64,000 bases of DNA from an uncultured Clostridia bacterium (GCA_947598155.1 CANQFC010000002.1:62001-126000); one strand, 5' to 3'; numbered from the stretch's first letter, positions 15,436-24,717 are shown. The notes: a model not told the origin generated them from the sequence alone. Numbers and translations are program-made.

Positions 15436-16527
15436 ATGACCGACCTTGAAAATGCAAGGAAAACAATCGACGAAACAGACAGCGCAATAGCGGACCTTTT
15501 TATAAAAAGAATGAACGCAGTCAAAGTTGTTGCGAAGTATAAGGGCGAGCGCGGACTGCCGATTTTTGACGAGGAAAGAGAAAAAATTATTTTAAAGAAA
15601 AACGTTGAACGGCTTAACAGCGATGAGCTTAAATCGTATTACGATATACTGTTAAGAGCTTTTATTGACGTTTCAAAAAAATATCAGGAAAATCTGCTTT
15701 CGGGTATGAAAATTGCTTTCTGCGGAATTGAAGGAGCGTTTGCCGAAATTGCGGCAAAGAACATTTTCCCTCAGGGCAGAACGGTGTCTTTTTCTGATTT
15801 TGATTCCGCTTATAAATCGGTTTTAGACGGCGAATGCGACTGCTGTGTTCTGCCTATCGAGAACAGCTACGCGGGTGAGGTAGGGCAGGTAATTGACCTT
15901 ATGTTCAGCGGTGATTTAACTGTAAACGGCATTTATGATATGCCGGTTAAACAAAATCTTATCGGAGTAAAAGGCGCTTCGCTTTCAACTGTAAAAAAGG
16001 TTGTAAGCCATCCTCAGGCGCTTTCGCAGTGCAATGTTTATATAAAAGAGCACGGGTTTGTCAGCGAGCAGACCACAAATACAGCCGTTGCCGCAAGGCA
16101 GGTAGCTTCTCTTAACGATATATCCGTTGCGGCAATCGCAAGTAAAGAGACTGCGTCTGTTTACGGACTTGAGGTGATTGACCACGATATAAACGAAAGC
16201 GCTGTAAACACAACCAGATTTGCCGTATTTTCAAAATCAAAGGCAAACAACAGCAGTTCAAACGGAAAATTCATTTTGCTTTTCACGGTAAACAATGTCG
16301 TCGGCGCGCTTGCGAAGGCTGTTAATATTATTTGCGCTCACGGATTTAATATGCGAATACTCAGAAGCCGCCCCGTAAAAAATGTTCCTTGGCAATATTA
16401 TTTTTATGTTGAGGCCGAGGGCGACCAGAGCAGTGAGGAAGGCAAGAGAATGTTAAACGAGCTTTCCGTATGCTGTGAAAAATTAAAGGTTGCGGGCAAT
16501 TTTGCCGAAACAAAGTCTATTTTATAA
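15436..16527 (+). CDS. pheA: Bifunctional chorismate mutase / prephenate dehydratase (P-protein)
   Basis: 363 residues, converting chorismate to prephenate and then to phenylpyruvate. Domains: AroQ-type chorismate mutase about 1-85 (starting LENARKTIDETDSAIADLF); prephenate dehydratase about 92-270 with IEGAFAEIAA, DCCVLPIENSYAGEV, SHPQALSQC and NTTRFAVFS (the T-R-F catalytic motif); C-terminal ACT domain about 275-355 with VVGALAKAVN and LRSRPVKNVPWQYYFYVE. The usual ESRP allosteric motif reads RSRP here, so Phe feedback may be altered. The ATG at 15436 follows AGAGGTG. First structural gene after the attenuator. Confidence 0.95.
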   Translation: MTDLENARKTIDETDSAIADLFIKRMNAVKVVAKYKGERGLPIFDEEREKIILKKNVERLNSDELKSYYDILLRAFIDVSKKYQENLLSGMKIAFCGIEGAFAEIAAKNIFPQGRTVSFSDFDSAYKSVLDGECDCCVLPIENSYAGEVGQVIDLMFSGDLTVNGIYDMPVKQNLIGVKGASLSTVKKVVSHPQALSQCNVYIKEHGFVSEQTTNTAVAARQVASLNDISVAAIASKETASVYGLEVIDHDINESAVNTTRFAVFSKSKANNSSSNGKFILLFTVNNVVGALAKAVNIICAHGFNMRILRSRPVKNVPWQYYFYVEAEGDQSSEEGKRMLNELSVCCEKLKVAGNFAETKSIL

Positions 16528-16537
16528 GGTGATATAA

Positions 16538-17551
16538 ATGAAAACTCGGGTAAATTTGGGCGCGGACAGCTACGATATAATCATTGAACGCGGTTCAATC
16601 AATAAATTTGCCGATTTAGTTAATATAAAGGGTAAGGTTTTAATTGTGACCGACAGCGGCGTTCCGAAAAAATATTCGGACTGCTTGGCAAGTCAGTTTG
16701 ACGAGAGCTTTGTTTATACCGTTCCGGAAGGCGAACAAAGCAAAAGTCTTAACCGATTTGGCGAAATTCAGTCATTTTTGCTTGAAAAAGGTTTTACCCG
16801 TAAAGACAGCGTAATTGCCTGCGGAGGCGGAGTCCCGGGAGATCTTGCGGGGTTTGTTTCCGCCTGCTTTATGAGAGGGATAGACTTATACAATTTTCCT
16901 ACTACCGTTTTATCTCAGGTTGACTCGTCAATAGGCGGAAAAACGGCGGTTGACCTTGACGGAATAAAAAATATCGTAGGCGCGTTTCATCAGCCAAAGG
17001 CGGTAATTATTGACCCGGATGTGCTTTCAAGCCTGCCTACCCGTCAAATTTCAAACGGGCTTGCGGAAGCGGTAAAAATGAGCCTTACCTCCGACAGTGA
17101 GCTTTTTGAAATATTTGAAACGAAGGATATTCTTCAAAATATAGATGAAATACTGTTTAGGGCTATTGAAATAAAAAGAAAAGTCGTTGAGCGTGACGTA
17201 AAAGAATCCGGTCTTCGTATGATTCTGAATTTCGGCCATACAATCGGGCACGGCATTGAAAGCGAAGAGGGGCTTCACGGGCTTTATCACGGCGAATGTG
17301 TAGCGCTCGGTATGATTCCTATGTGCAGTGAATCCGTCCGTTCAAGGCTTGTTCCGGTTTTAAAGAAATTAAACCTCCCGACAGAGATTTCAATAGATAC
17401 CGAAAAAGTGATTTCGGCGGTTATTCATGACAAAAAAATGCGGGACAGCACCGTTAACGCCGTACTGGTTAATAATATAGGCTCATATGAAATAAGAAAA
17501 ATGACTGTAAATGAGATTGCGCAAAAGCTTCCTTTGGTTGTTAAGGAGTGA
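16538..17551 (+). CDS. aroB: 3-dehydroquinate synthase
   Basis: 337 residues. It converts DAHP to 3-dehydroquinate, with NAD and a divalent metal as cofactors. Motifs seen: VPEGEQSKSL, IACGGGVPGDLAGFVSACF (NAD-binding G-G-G-x-x-G-D), PTTVLSQVDSSIGGKTAVD, and the metal-ligand region ILNFGHTIGHGIE with GLYHGECVALGM. The length is slightly short but all catalytic segments are present. It lies 10 bp after pheA and 5 bp before aroC in the same operon. Confidence 0.95.
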   Translation: MKTRVNLGADSYDIIIERGSINKFADLVNIKGKVLIVTDSGVPKKYSDCLASQFDESFVYTVPEGEQSKSLNRFGEIQSFLLEKGFTRKDSVIACGGGVPGDLAGFVSACFMRGIDLYNFPTTVLSQVDSSIGGKTAVDLDGIKNIVGAFHQPKAVIIDPDVLSSLPTRQISNGLAEAVKMSLTSDSELFEIFETKDILQNIDEILFRAIEIKRKVVERDVKESGLRMILNFGHTIGHGIESEEGLHGLYHGECVALGMIPMCSESVRSRLVPVLKKLNLPTEISIDTEKVISAVIHDKKMRDSTVNAVLVNNIGSYEIRKMTVNEIAQKLPLVVKE

Positions 17552-17556
17552 GATAA

Positions 17557-18654
17557 ATGAAAAACACTTTCGGCCTGTCGGTCACATTAACCGTCTTTGG
17601 CGAGAGCCACGGTAAAGCGATAGGAGCGGTACTTGACGGCATCGCACCCGGAATAAAGATAGACGAAGAGTATATCCGCAAAAAAATGTGCCAGAGAATG
17701 CCTTACGGCAAAATTTCCACCGCCCGCCGAGAAGAGGACATACCCGAAATCTTGAGCGGAGTCTATAACGGCTTTACAACAGGCACGCCGATAGCCTTGG
17801 TCATAAAAAATACCGATATGCACAGCAAGGATTATGCGCTGACGCGTTCGCTTGCGAGGCCCGGGCATGCTGATTACACGGCATACCTTAAGTATCACGG
17901 CTTTGAAGATTTCAGAGGCGGCGGCCACTTCAGCGGCAGAATAACCGCGCCCGTCGTTGCCGCAGGCGCAATTTTGCTCAGCGCGTTAAAGAATAAGGGA
18001 ATATATATCGGCACTCATATAAAAAAATGTGCCGGCGTTTCCGACCGTGGCTTTGACGATATAAAGAACGATATATCCGCTCTTGACGGAAAAATTTTCT
18101 CCGTGCTTGACAGTGAAAAGGAAGATGAAATGAAAGCGGCTATTGAAAGAGCCGCGGAGAATAAAGACAGCGTAGGCGGAGTGCTTGAAACTGCCGTATA
18201 TGGTCTTTGCGCAGGCGTGGGCGAGCCTTGGTTCGATTCGCTTGAAAGCGTAATTTCCCACGCGGTTTTCGGTATGCCTGCCGTAAAGGGAATTGAGTTC
18301 GGCGCAGGGTTTGCTTTTGCCGACAAAACCGGCTTTGAGGCCAACGACCCGTTTTTACTTAAAAACGGCGAAATTATTACTTCAAGCAACAACAACGCAG
18401 GTATAAACGGCGGTATTTCAAACGGAATGCCGATAATATTCAGAACCGTTATTAAACCCACTCCGTCAATTTTCCAAAAGCAAAAAACTGTCGATTTTAT
18501 AAATAAAGAAAACGCGGAAATCGAGCTTCGTGGCAGGCATGACCCGTGCATAGTTCACCGCGCCGCCGTTGTGCAGGATTCATTGACTGCGCTTGCGGTT
18601 GCAGATATGCTGGCTCAGCGCTTTGGCACTGATTATTTGGGAAGTGATTTATAA
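17557..18654 (+). CDS. aroC: Chorismate synthase
   Basis: 365 residues. It makes chorismate from EPSP using reduced FMN. Family signatures: FGESHGKAIGAVLDG near the N-terminus, RPGHADYT, FRGGGHFSGRITAPVVAAGA, GIEFGAGF, and RHDPCIVHRAAVVQDS at the C-terminus. An AAGGAG site precedes the ATG. One base separates its stop from the aroE-aroK start. No flavin reductase domain is attached. Confidence 0.96.
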   Translation: MKNTFGLSVTLTVFGESHGKAIGAVLDGIAPGIKIDEEYIRKKMCQRMPYGKISTARREEDIPEILSGVYNGFTTGTPIALVIKNTDMHSKDYALTRSLARPGHADYTAYLKYHGFEDFRGGGHFSGRITAPVVAAGAILLSALKNKGIYIGTHIKKCAGVSDRGFDDIKNDISALDGKIFSVLDSEKEDEMKAAIERAAENKDSVGGVLETAVYGLCAGVGEPWFDSLESVISHAVFGMPAVKGIEFGAGFAFADKTGFEANDPFLLKNGEIITSSNNNAGINGGISNGMPIIFRTVIKPTPSIFQKQKTVDFINKENAEIELRGRHDPCIVHRAAVVQDSLTALAVADMLAQRFGTDYLGSDL

Positions 18655-18655
18655 A

Positions 18656-19912
18656 ATGGAATACGGATGCATCGGAAAAAAGCTTCCGCACTCATTTTCA
18701 AAAATAATACATGAAAAAATCGGCGGTTACTCTTATGAGCTTTGCGAGCTTACCGAAGACGAGTTGCCGGCATTTATGGAAAAAAGGGATTTTAAGGCGA
18801 TAAACGTCACTATTCCGTATAAGGAGGCCGTCATTCCGTATATTTATGAATTAAGCGGCACCGCCGAGAGCATCGGAGCGGTGAATACCATAGTCAATCG
18901 TGACGGCAAACTTTACGGTTATAATACCGATTTTTACGGAATGATTTCTCTTATTAAAAAGAATCATATTGATTTTAACGAAAAAAAGGTTGCGGTACTC
19001 GGCACAGGCGGAACCTCAAAGACAGCCGCCGCCGTTGCAAACAGTCTTAACGCTAAAGCCGTAATCAAAGTCAGCCGCAGAAAAGGTGAAAATTCGGTCA
19101 CTTATGATGAACTTTACGAAATTTATCGCGATACTGATATAATTATAAACACTACGCCTGTCGGTATGTTTCCTCAAATATACGATTCTCCCGTAAAAAC
19201 AGACCGTTTCTTACATCTTTCGGGAGTTATTGACGCGGTCTATAATCCCCTTGAAACTCAGCTTGTCGCCGACGCAAAATCACACGGAATTCCGGCTGAA
19301 GGCGGGCTTTATATGCTTGTCGCTCAGGCAATTAAGGCTTATGAGATTTTTATGGATAAAACTGCCGACAAAGATTTGCTTGACGTTATTTTCAACGATG
19401 TAAAATCTCAAAAGCAAAATATAGTTTTAATCGGAATGCCCGGAAGCGGTAAAACAACGATAGGACAAGCCGTTGCCGAAAAGCTCGGCAGGGATTTTTT
19501 TGACGCCGACGATGAAATAAAAAAGATAATTAAAATTGAAATTTCCGATTTCTTTTCTAAATACGGCGAAGAAAAATTTCGTGATATTGAAACAGAAGTT
19601 ATAAAAGACCTTTCAAAGCGTTCCGGGGCTGTAATAGCGACAGGCGGAGGAGCGGTTCTCCGCCGGGAAAATACAGACGCGCTTAAAATGAACGGAATTT
19701 TGTATTTCCTTGACAGACCGCTTGAGCAGATTGTTCCCACCTCTGACAGGCCGACAGCTTCAAGCGCCGAAGCGCTGAAAAAAAGGTATGATGAGAGATA
19801 CGGAATTTATTGCGGCTGTGCCGATAAAAACATTACAGTTACGGGAAATGTCCTCGACGCCGTAAAACAGATTGAAAGAGAGCATTTTAAAAATGAAAAT
19901 TCTTGTTATTAA
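18656..19912 (+). CDS. aroE/aroK: Fused shikimate dehydrogenase-shikimate kinase
   Basis: 418 residues with two enzymes in one chain. Residues about 1-255 are shikimate dehydrogenase: YGCIGKKLPHSFSK, NVTIPYKEAVIPY (catalytic Lys), GAVNTIV, YNTDFYG and the nucleotide loop VLGTGGTSKTAAAV. Residues about 257-418 are shikimate kinase: P-loop GMPGSGKTT near residue 260, FFDADDEI, FSKYGEEKFRDIE and ATGGGAVLRRE. So 3-dehydroshikimate is reduced and phosphorylated by one polypeptide. The ATG at 18656 restores the normal dehydrogenase N-terminus. Separate genes are the more usual bacterial arrangement. Its 3' end overlaps aroQ by 20 bp. Confidence 0.93.
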   Translation: MEYGCIGKKLPHSFSKIIHEKIGGYSYELCELTEDELPAFMEKRDFKAINVTIPYKEAVIPYIYELSGTAESIGAVNTIVNRDGKLYGYNTDFYGMISLIKKNHIDFNEKKVAVLGTGGTSKTAAAVANSLNAKAVIKVSRRKGENSVTYDELYEIYRDTDIIINTTPVGMFPQIYDSPVKTDRFLHLSGVIDAVYNPLETQLVADAKSHGIPAEGGLYMLVAQAIKAYEIFMDKTADKDLLDVIFNDVKSQKQNIVLIGMPGSGKTTIGQAVAEKLGRDFFDADDEIKKIIKIEISDFFSKYGEEKFRDIETEVIKDLSKRSGAVIATGGGAVLRRENTDALKMNGILYFLDRPLEQIVPTSDRPTASSAEALKKRYDERYGIYCGCADKNITVTGNVLDAVKQIEREHFKNENSCY

Positions 19913-20327
19913 CGGACCTAATCTGAATATGCTTGGCATTAGAGAGCCTAAGATTTACGGCTCGCAGACTTATGACGATTTGTGTCGGTTTATTTCGTCT
20001 TATTGCGATGAAATAGGCGTTTGCGTGGAATTTTATCAGTCCAACCACGAAGGCAGTCTTGTTGATAAAATTCAGGAGTCCTACGGAAAAATCGACGGTA
20101 TCGTCATAAATCCCGGCGCTTACACCCACACAAGCGTCGCACTGTTAGATGCCGTTAAAAGCGTCGGCATTCCTACCGTAGAGGTGCATATTTCCGACCC
20201 GGATACAAGAGAAAATTTCAGAAAAATAAGCTATATCCGCCTCGCTTGCGTTAAAACAGTTAAAGGACTCGGTTTTAAGGGATACACAGAGGCTATTGAT
20301 TTTTTGGTAAAAGGTAAACAGGTATGA
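19893..20327 (+). CDS. aroQ: 3-dehydroquinate dehydratase, type II
   Basis: 144 residues. It converts 3-dehydroquinate to 3-dehydroshikimate. The N-terminus MKILVINGPNLNMLGIREP and the segments FYQSNHEGSLVDKIQ, VINPGAYTHTSVALLDA and PTVEVHISDPDTRENFR are standard for the dodecameric type II enzyme. The catalytic Tyr would be in KIYGSQTYDDL and the catalytic His in VEVHISD. It starts inside aroE-aroK and its stop overlaps the aroA ATG (ATGA), so translation is likely coupled. Confidence 0.95.
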   Translation: MKILVINGPNLNMLGIREPKIYGSQTYDDLCRFISSYCDEIGVCVEFYQSNHEGSLVDKIQESYGKIDGIVINPGAYTHTSVALLDAVKSVGIPTVEVHISDPDTRENFRKISYIRLACVKTVKGLGFKGYTEAIDFLVKGKQV

Positions 20328-21532
20328 TTTTAACGATTAGTCCTTCAATGCCGAGCGGTGATATTACGGCTCCGCCCTCTAAGAGCTATGCTCACAGGGC
20401 TTTAATTTGCGCCGCCCTTTCCGTCGGTATGTCAAAAATAAGCAATATTGCTTTTTCTGACGATATTAAAGCCACTTTGAACTGTTTGTCCGCATTAGGA
20501 GCAAAAATTGAAATAGACGGCAACACAGCAAAAATTAAAGGAATAAACGGTTACTCGCATTTTAAAGACGCAGTGTTGAATTGCAATGAGAGCGGCAGTA
20601 CATTAAGGTTTTTTATTCCGATATGCCTTTTGTCAGACGATAAAATTACGTTAAAAGGCACCGAGAAACTCATTTCACGCCCGTTAAGCGTTTATGAAGA
20701 TATTGCAAAAAAGCAGGGGATATTCTTTAAAAAAGATATAAACAGCGTAACGGTTAAGGGCAAAATAAAGCCGTGCCGATTTGAGGTAAAAGGGAATATC
20801 AGCAGTCAGTTTATAAGCGGGTTATTATTTGCACTGCCTCTTTTGAAATCCGACAGCGAAATAAATATAATACCGCCGTTTGAAAGCAGACCGTATGTCG
20901 ATATGACGGTTGCGATTCTTAAACAATTCGGTATAGAGGTTGAATTTAACAGCTTTAACATAAAAATTAAGGGAAATCAGCAATACGTTCCGCGTGATAT
21001 ATCGGTTGAGGGCGACTGGTCAAACGCGTCTTTCCTTTACGCCTTTCGCGAGAGCGGCGCAAATATCCGCATACGTGGCGTTGATATGGATTCGTCGCAA
21101 GGGGATAAGGTTTGTTTGGAATATTTCAGCGCGCTAAAAAACGGAAAGCCTACGCTTGATTTAACCGATTGCCCCGATTTAGCTCCTATTATGTTCGCGT
21201 TTGCGGGTCTTAATAACGGCGCTGTTTTTACGGGAACTGACAGATTAAGATTTAAAGAGAGCGACAGAATAGCCTGTATGCAGGAGGAACTTGCTAAATT
21301 CGGTATAATTCTTACTCCGAGGAAAAACTCTGTTTTAATCGACTCAACGGACTTTCACGCTCCTTCCGGCGTTATTTTCGGTCACAACGACCATCGAATT
21401 GTAATGGCAAACGCATTTCTTCTTTGTAAGACGGGCGGAAAAATTGACGGCTTTGAGGCGGTCAAAAAGAGTTATCCGAATTTTTTTGATATTATTATGA
21501 AAGCCGGTGTAATGCTTAATTATGAAACTTGA
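20324..21532 (+). CDS. aroA: 3-phosphoshikimate 1-carboxyvinyltransferase (EPSP synthase)
   Basis: 402 residues. It joins shikimate 3-phosphate and phosphoenolpyruvate to form EPSP. Seen: APPSKSYAHRALICAALS (phosphoshikimate binding), NESGSTLRFFIPI (the G-S-T-x-R loop), SSQFISGLLFALPLL, GDWSNASF, DLAPIMFAFA, RLRFKESDRI and HNDHRIVMANAFL. It is somewhat shorter than the usual 420-430 residues. Overlaps aroQ upstream by 4 bp and tyrA downstream by 11 bp. Confidence 0.95.
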   Translation: MILTISPSMPSGDITAPPSKSYAHRALICAALSVGMSKISNIAFSDDIKATLNCLSALGAKIEIDGNTAKIKGINGYSHFKDAVLNCNESGSTLRFFIPICLLSDDKITLKGTEKLISRPLSVYEDIAKKQGIFFKKDINSVTVKGKIKPCRFEVKGNISSQFISGLLFALPLLKSDSEINIIPPFESRPYVDMTVAILKQFGIEVEFNSFNIKIKGNQQYVPRDISVEGDWSNASFLYAFRESGANIRIRGVDMDSSQGDKVCLEYFSALKNGKPTLDLTDCPDLAPIMFAFAGLNNGAVFTGTDRLRFKESDRIACMQEELAKFGIILTPRKNSVLIDSTDFHAPSGVIFGHNDHRIVMANAFLLCKTGGKIDGFEAVKKSYPNFFDIIMKAGVMLNYET

Positions 21533-22376
21533 TAAAAACTTAAACATACTCATTGTAGGTCTCGGACTTATCGGCGGAAGCTATGCTATGGGACTTCACA
21601 AAAAAGGATATAAAATTTCGGCGATTGACGTAAATGAAAATTCGGTTAAATACGCCCTTTCGCACAATATGATTGACAGCGGTTCGGCGGAAATTGACGA
21701 AAGTTTGATTTCATCGGCCGATTTAATAATTTTTGCGCTTTATCCGCACATTTTTCTTGATTGGATTAAGCAAAATCAGCATTTGTTTAAAAGCGGAGCA
21801 GTGATAACGGATGTTACGGGCGTAAAATCGTGTATTGTTTATGAAATACAAGGCGATTTGAGAAAAGATGTTGAGTTTATCGCGGCGCACCCTATGGCAG
21901 GTAAAGAGGTTTACGGAGTAGAAAACGCCGATGATTCAATATTTAAGGAAGCAAACTACATTGTAGTTCCGACTGACTCAAATACATTTAACGCCATTGA
22001 AATTTGTAAGGCAATAGGCGAAACTCTCGGATTTGCAAGAATTTCGTCTTTGCCGCCTAAAGCGCACGATGAAATGATAGGTTTTGTATCGCAACTAACG
22101 CACTGCATCGCGATTTGCCTTATGACGTGCTCAAAAAGCGAGCATCTTGTCGATTACACCGGCGATTCTTTCAGAGATTTAACAAGAATTGCCAGAATAA
22201 ACGAAAATATGTGGAGCGAGCTCTTTTTATTAAATAAAGACGCTCTGCTTATGCAGATGGAAATCTTTATGTCGGAATTTAACGAATTTTACGAACTTCT
22301 AAAAAATGAAGATACGGAAAAAATGAAAGAAAAAATGAAACAATCTACCGCTCGCAGAGCGTTGTTTGATAAATAA
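21522..22376 (+). CDS. tyrA: Prephenate dehydrogenase
   Basis: 284 residues. It oxidises prephenate to 4-hydroxyphenylpyruvate, the tyrosine branch. The NAD-binding motif LIVGLGLIGGSYAMGL is at the N-terminus, followed by VTGVKSCIV, AAHPMAGKEVYGVENAD (catalytic His region) and FVSQLTHCIA. There is no C-terminal ACT domain and no fused chorismate mutase, so it depends on the mutase of PheA for prephenate. It overlaps aroA by 11 bp and precedes the DAHP synthase gene by 14 bp. Confidence 0.93.
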   Translation: MKLDKNLNILIVGLGLIGGSYAMGLHKKGYKISAIDVNENSVKYALSHNMIDSGSAEIDESLISSADLIIFALYPHIFLDWIKQNQHLFKSGAVITDVTGVKSCIVYEIQGDLRKDVEFIAAHPMAGKEVYGVENADDSIFKEANYIVVPTDSNTFNAIEICKAIGETLGFARISSLPPKAHDEMIGFVSQLTHCIAICLMTCSKSEHLVDYTGDSFRDLTRIARINENMWSELFLLNKDALLMQMEIFMSEFNEFYELLKNEDTEKMKEKMKQSTARRALFDK

Positions 22377-22390
22377 AAGGAGGATTTTTT

Positions 22391-23419
22391 ATGAATATGA
22401 TTTTTGAAAGAAAGCTCGCGATTCCTCAGGAGGTAAAACAGATGTACCCCGCGTCCGCTGAAATTCAAACTGCGGTTGAGGAGCGCTCAAAGGAGCTTAA
22501 AGATATATTTGCGGGAAAAAGCGATAAGTTTATACTTATCATCGGGCCTTGTTCCGCCGACCGTGACGACAGCGTGTTAGACTATATCGGAAGGCTTAGA
22601 GAAATACAGGAAAAGGTCAAAGATAAAATTTTTATCGTTCCGAGAATATACACTAACAAGCCCCGCACAACGGGCGACGGCTATAAGGGAATGCTGCATC
22701 AGCCGGACCCCGACCAAAAGCCGGATATGTTCAAAGGCATCGTCGCTATTAGGGAACTTCATATGAAGGCCATTAAAGAAACGGGTTTTGTCTGTGCAGA
22801 TGAGATGCTTTATCCCGAAAATTCAAAATATCTTGACGACCTGCTCGGCTACATCGCAGTAGGCGCAAGAAGTGTTGAAAATCAGCAGCACAGACTTACG
22901 GCAAGCGGTTTTGACATTCCTGTCGGTATGAAAAACCCTACAAGCGGAGACCTTTCGGTTATGATGAATTCCATTACCGCCGCTCAGCATAAACATACGT
23001 TTATTTTCAGAGGATGGGAGGTTCACTCCGAAGGCAATGAATATGCTCACGCAATACTGCGCGGATATGTTAACAAACACGGGCAGTCTATGCCAAACTA
23101 CCATTACGAAGACCTTGTCCATCTGAATGATTTATACCAAAAATCGGGTCTTTTGAACCCTGCTTTAATTATTGACGCCAATCACTCAAATTCGGGCAAA
23201 GACCCGATACAGCAAATCAGAATTGCAAAAGAAATTATCAACAGTATGCGTTACAATTCTGAGATTAACAAGCTCGTCAAGGGACTTATGATTGAAAGCT
23301 ATATTGAGGACGGCAACCAGCCTATCGGATGCGGAATTTACGGTAAATCAATCACCGACGCGTGCCTTGGCTGGGAAAAATCCGAAAAGCTTATTTTGGA
23401 TATTGCGGACAAGTTATAA
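22391..23419 (+). CDS. aroF: 3-deoxy-7-phosphoheptulonate (DAHP) synthase, class I
   Basis: 342 residues. The first committed step, condensing PEP with erythrose 4-phosphate. Motifs: LIIGPCSADRDD, VPRIYTNKPRTTGDGYKGM, ADEMLYPENSKYLDDLLGYIAVGARSVENQQHR, VGMKNPTSGDLSVMMN, IIDANHSNSGKDP and MIESYIEDGNQPI. It is the AroFGH-type class I-alpha enzyme, usually feedback-inhibited by an aromatic amino acid. Last gene of the operon, after AAAAGGAGG, and followed by a strong terminator. So the pathway entry enzyme is under the same attenuator as the branch enzymes. Confidence 0.95.
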   Translation: MNMIFERKLAIPQEVKQMYPASAEIQTAVEERSKELKDIFAGKSDKFILIIGPCSADRDDSVLDYIGRLREIQEKVKDKIFIVPRIYTNKPRTTGDGYKGMLHQPDPDQKPDMFKGIVAIRELHMKAIKETGFVCADEMLYPENSKYLDDLLGYIAVGARSVENQQHRLTASGFDIPVGMKNPTSGDLSVMMNSITAAQHKHTFIFRGWEVHSEGNEYAHAILRGYVNKHGQSMPNYHYEDLVHLNDLYQKSGLLNPALIIDANHSNSGKDPIQQIRIAKEIINSMRYNSEINKLVKGLMIESYIEDGNQPIGCGIYGKSITDACLGWEKSEKLILDIADKL

Positions 23420-23436
23420 ATTCTGATATTAAAATT

Positions 23437-23464
23437 AAAACCACCAGTTCAACTGGTGGTTTTG
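23437..23464. terminator. Terminator at the end of the aromatic operon
   Basis: A 12-bp perfect stem AAAACCACCAGT / ACTGGTGGTTTT with a 3-nt loop, A-rich and T-rich on the two sides. It lies between convergent aroF and the rodA-like gene and can serve both. Confidence 0.85.
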
Positions 23465-23496
23465 ATTTACATAATGTTTTATTTTTTTAAAATAGA

Positions 23497-24687
23497 TTAG
23501 TTGTCTTTAAAAGGGTTATCAATGTTTGCAAAGCCTATATCGACAATTTCCCTCTGCTGATTGTACCTGTAAAAGCTCATAATAAGGCCAATGGCAATGT
23601 ACAGACAAAGGTTTGACGAGCCACCGGCGGAAAAGAACGGCAGCGTAATGCCGATTACGGGCAGCAAACGCAAACACATTCCTATATTTATTATAACCTG
23701 ACCGGCAATCATTGCCACAACTCCGTAACACATAACCTTTGTGTTGCCGACCTTGTCCAGCCTGCCGGTTCGGGCAATTCTGATAACTATGAAAGTTAAA
23801 AGCAAGAGGGCGACAACGCATCCGACAAGCCCAAGCTCTTCACCTATAACCGAGAAAATCATATCGTTCTGGCTTTCGGGAACAATACCTAACTGAGTAT
23901 AATTGCCCTTGAACAGACCTTGACCCGTAAGTCCTCCGCCGCCTATTGCGGCCAGACCGCGTTCTTGCTGGTAAATGACGTCGGGGTAAAGCTCGGGGTA
24001 AATAAGGGCTAAAAACCTGTTTTTTTGTATATTTTCAAGTAGAAATATCCACACAAGAGGAAGAGCGGCAAGTACGGAAATTCCGCCCGCGACAAAGTAA
24101 AGCCAGTGAAGCCCCGAAACAAAAAGCATAGCGAGCGTAATTATAATAAAAACGAGAGCCGAACCCATATCCCCGGATTTCATAACAAGAAATATCGGAA
24201 TAAGAGCGTGTACCGCAAGCGGAATCAAAGTTAAAATGTGATTTATGTTGGCTTTAACTTTTTCAAGATGCACGCCGAAAGTGATGATAAATCCGATTTT
24301 TACAATTTCGGACGGCTGAAAAAATATAGCGCCGCCGGCAAGCGAAATCCAAGTTTTTGCGTCGGGACGCTCGGCGGGCCCTACGCCGACTCCCGGAACA
24401 AAAAGCAGCATCATAAGCCCAATACATACGGCCGCCACAATAGGCCACATTTTCATAATGAACTCATAGTCTATAACGGAAATGAGAACCGCAATAATAA
24501 GACCTGCGCAAACCGCGGCGAGCATTACTTTAAAGTCACGGGTAAATCGGACGCCCTCCGCCGCCGTGTGAAGCGTTGCGCTTAAAACCATTATTGAGCC
24601 GAAAAATGATGTTACAGCGCATAAAAGAAGCAGAACTTTATCTGTTTCTTTGATAAAATTTTTAACACTTTTAAGTACCTGTTTCAT
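23497..24687 (-). CDS. rodA: SEDS family peptidoglycan polymerase, RodA/FtsW type
   Basis: 396 residues with about ten membrane helices. SEDS proteins polymerise lipid II into glycan strands. Diagnostic loops: PDAKTWISLAGGAIFFQPSE, GDMGSALVFIIITLA, GLTGQGLFKGNYTQLGIVPE followed by a NDMIFSVIGEELG segment, and LPVIGITLPFFSAGGSSN. The large loop with GLFKGNYTQLGIVPE is closer to RodA than to FtsW, but no mre or ftsI gene is nearby, so the assignment to elongation, division or sporulation is uncertain. It has its own promoter at 24718-24746. Confidence 0.88.
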   Translation of the reverse strand: MKQVLKSVKNFIKETDKVLLLLCAVTSFFGSIMVLSATLHTAAEGVRFTRDFKVMLAAVCAGLIIAVLISVIDYEFIMKMWPIVAAVCIGLMMLLFVPGVGVGPAERPDAKTWISLAGGAIFFQPSEIVKIGFIITFGVHLEKVKANINHILTLIPLAVHALIPIFLVMKSGDMGSALVFIIITLAMLFVSGLHWLYFVAGGISVLAALPLVWIFLLENIQKNRFLALIYPELYPDVIYQQERGLAAIGGGGLTGQGLFKGNYTQLGIVPESQNDMIFSVIGEELGLVGCVVALLLLTFIVIRIARTGRLDKVGNTKVMCYGVVAMIAGQVIINIGMCLRLLPVIGITLPFFSAGGSSNLCLYIAIGLIMSFYRYNQQREIVDIGFANIDNPFKDN

Positions 24688-24717
24688 TTACTTCTCCAAA
24701 ATAATATTCTATTCTAA

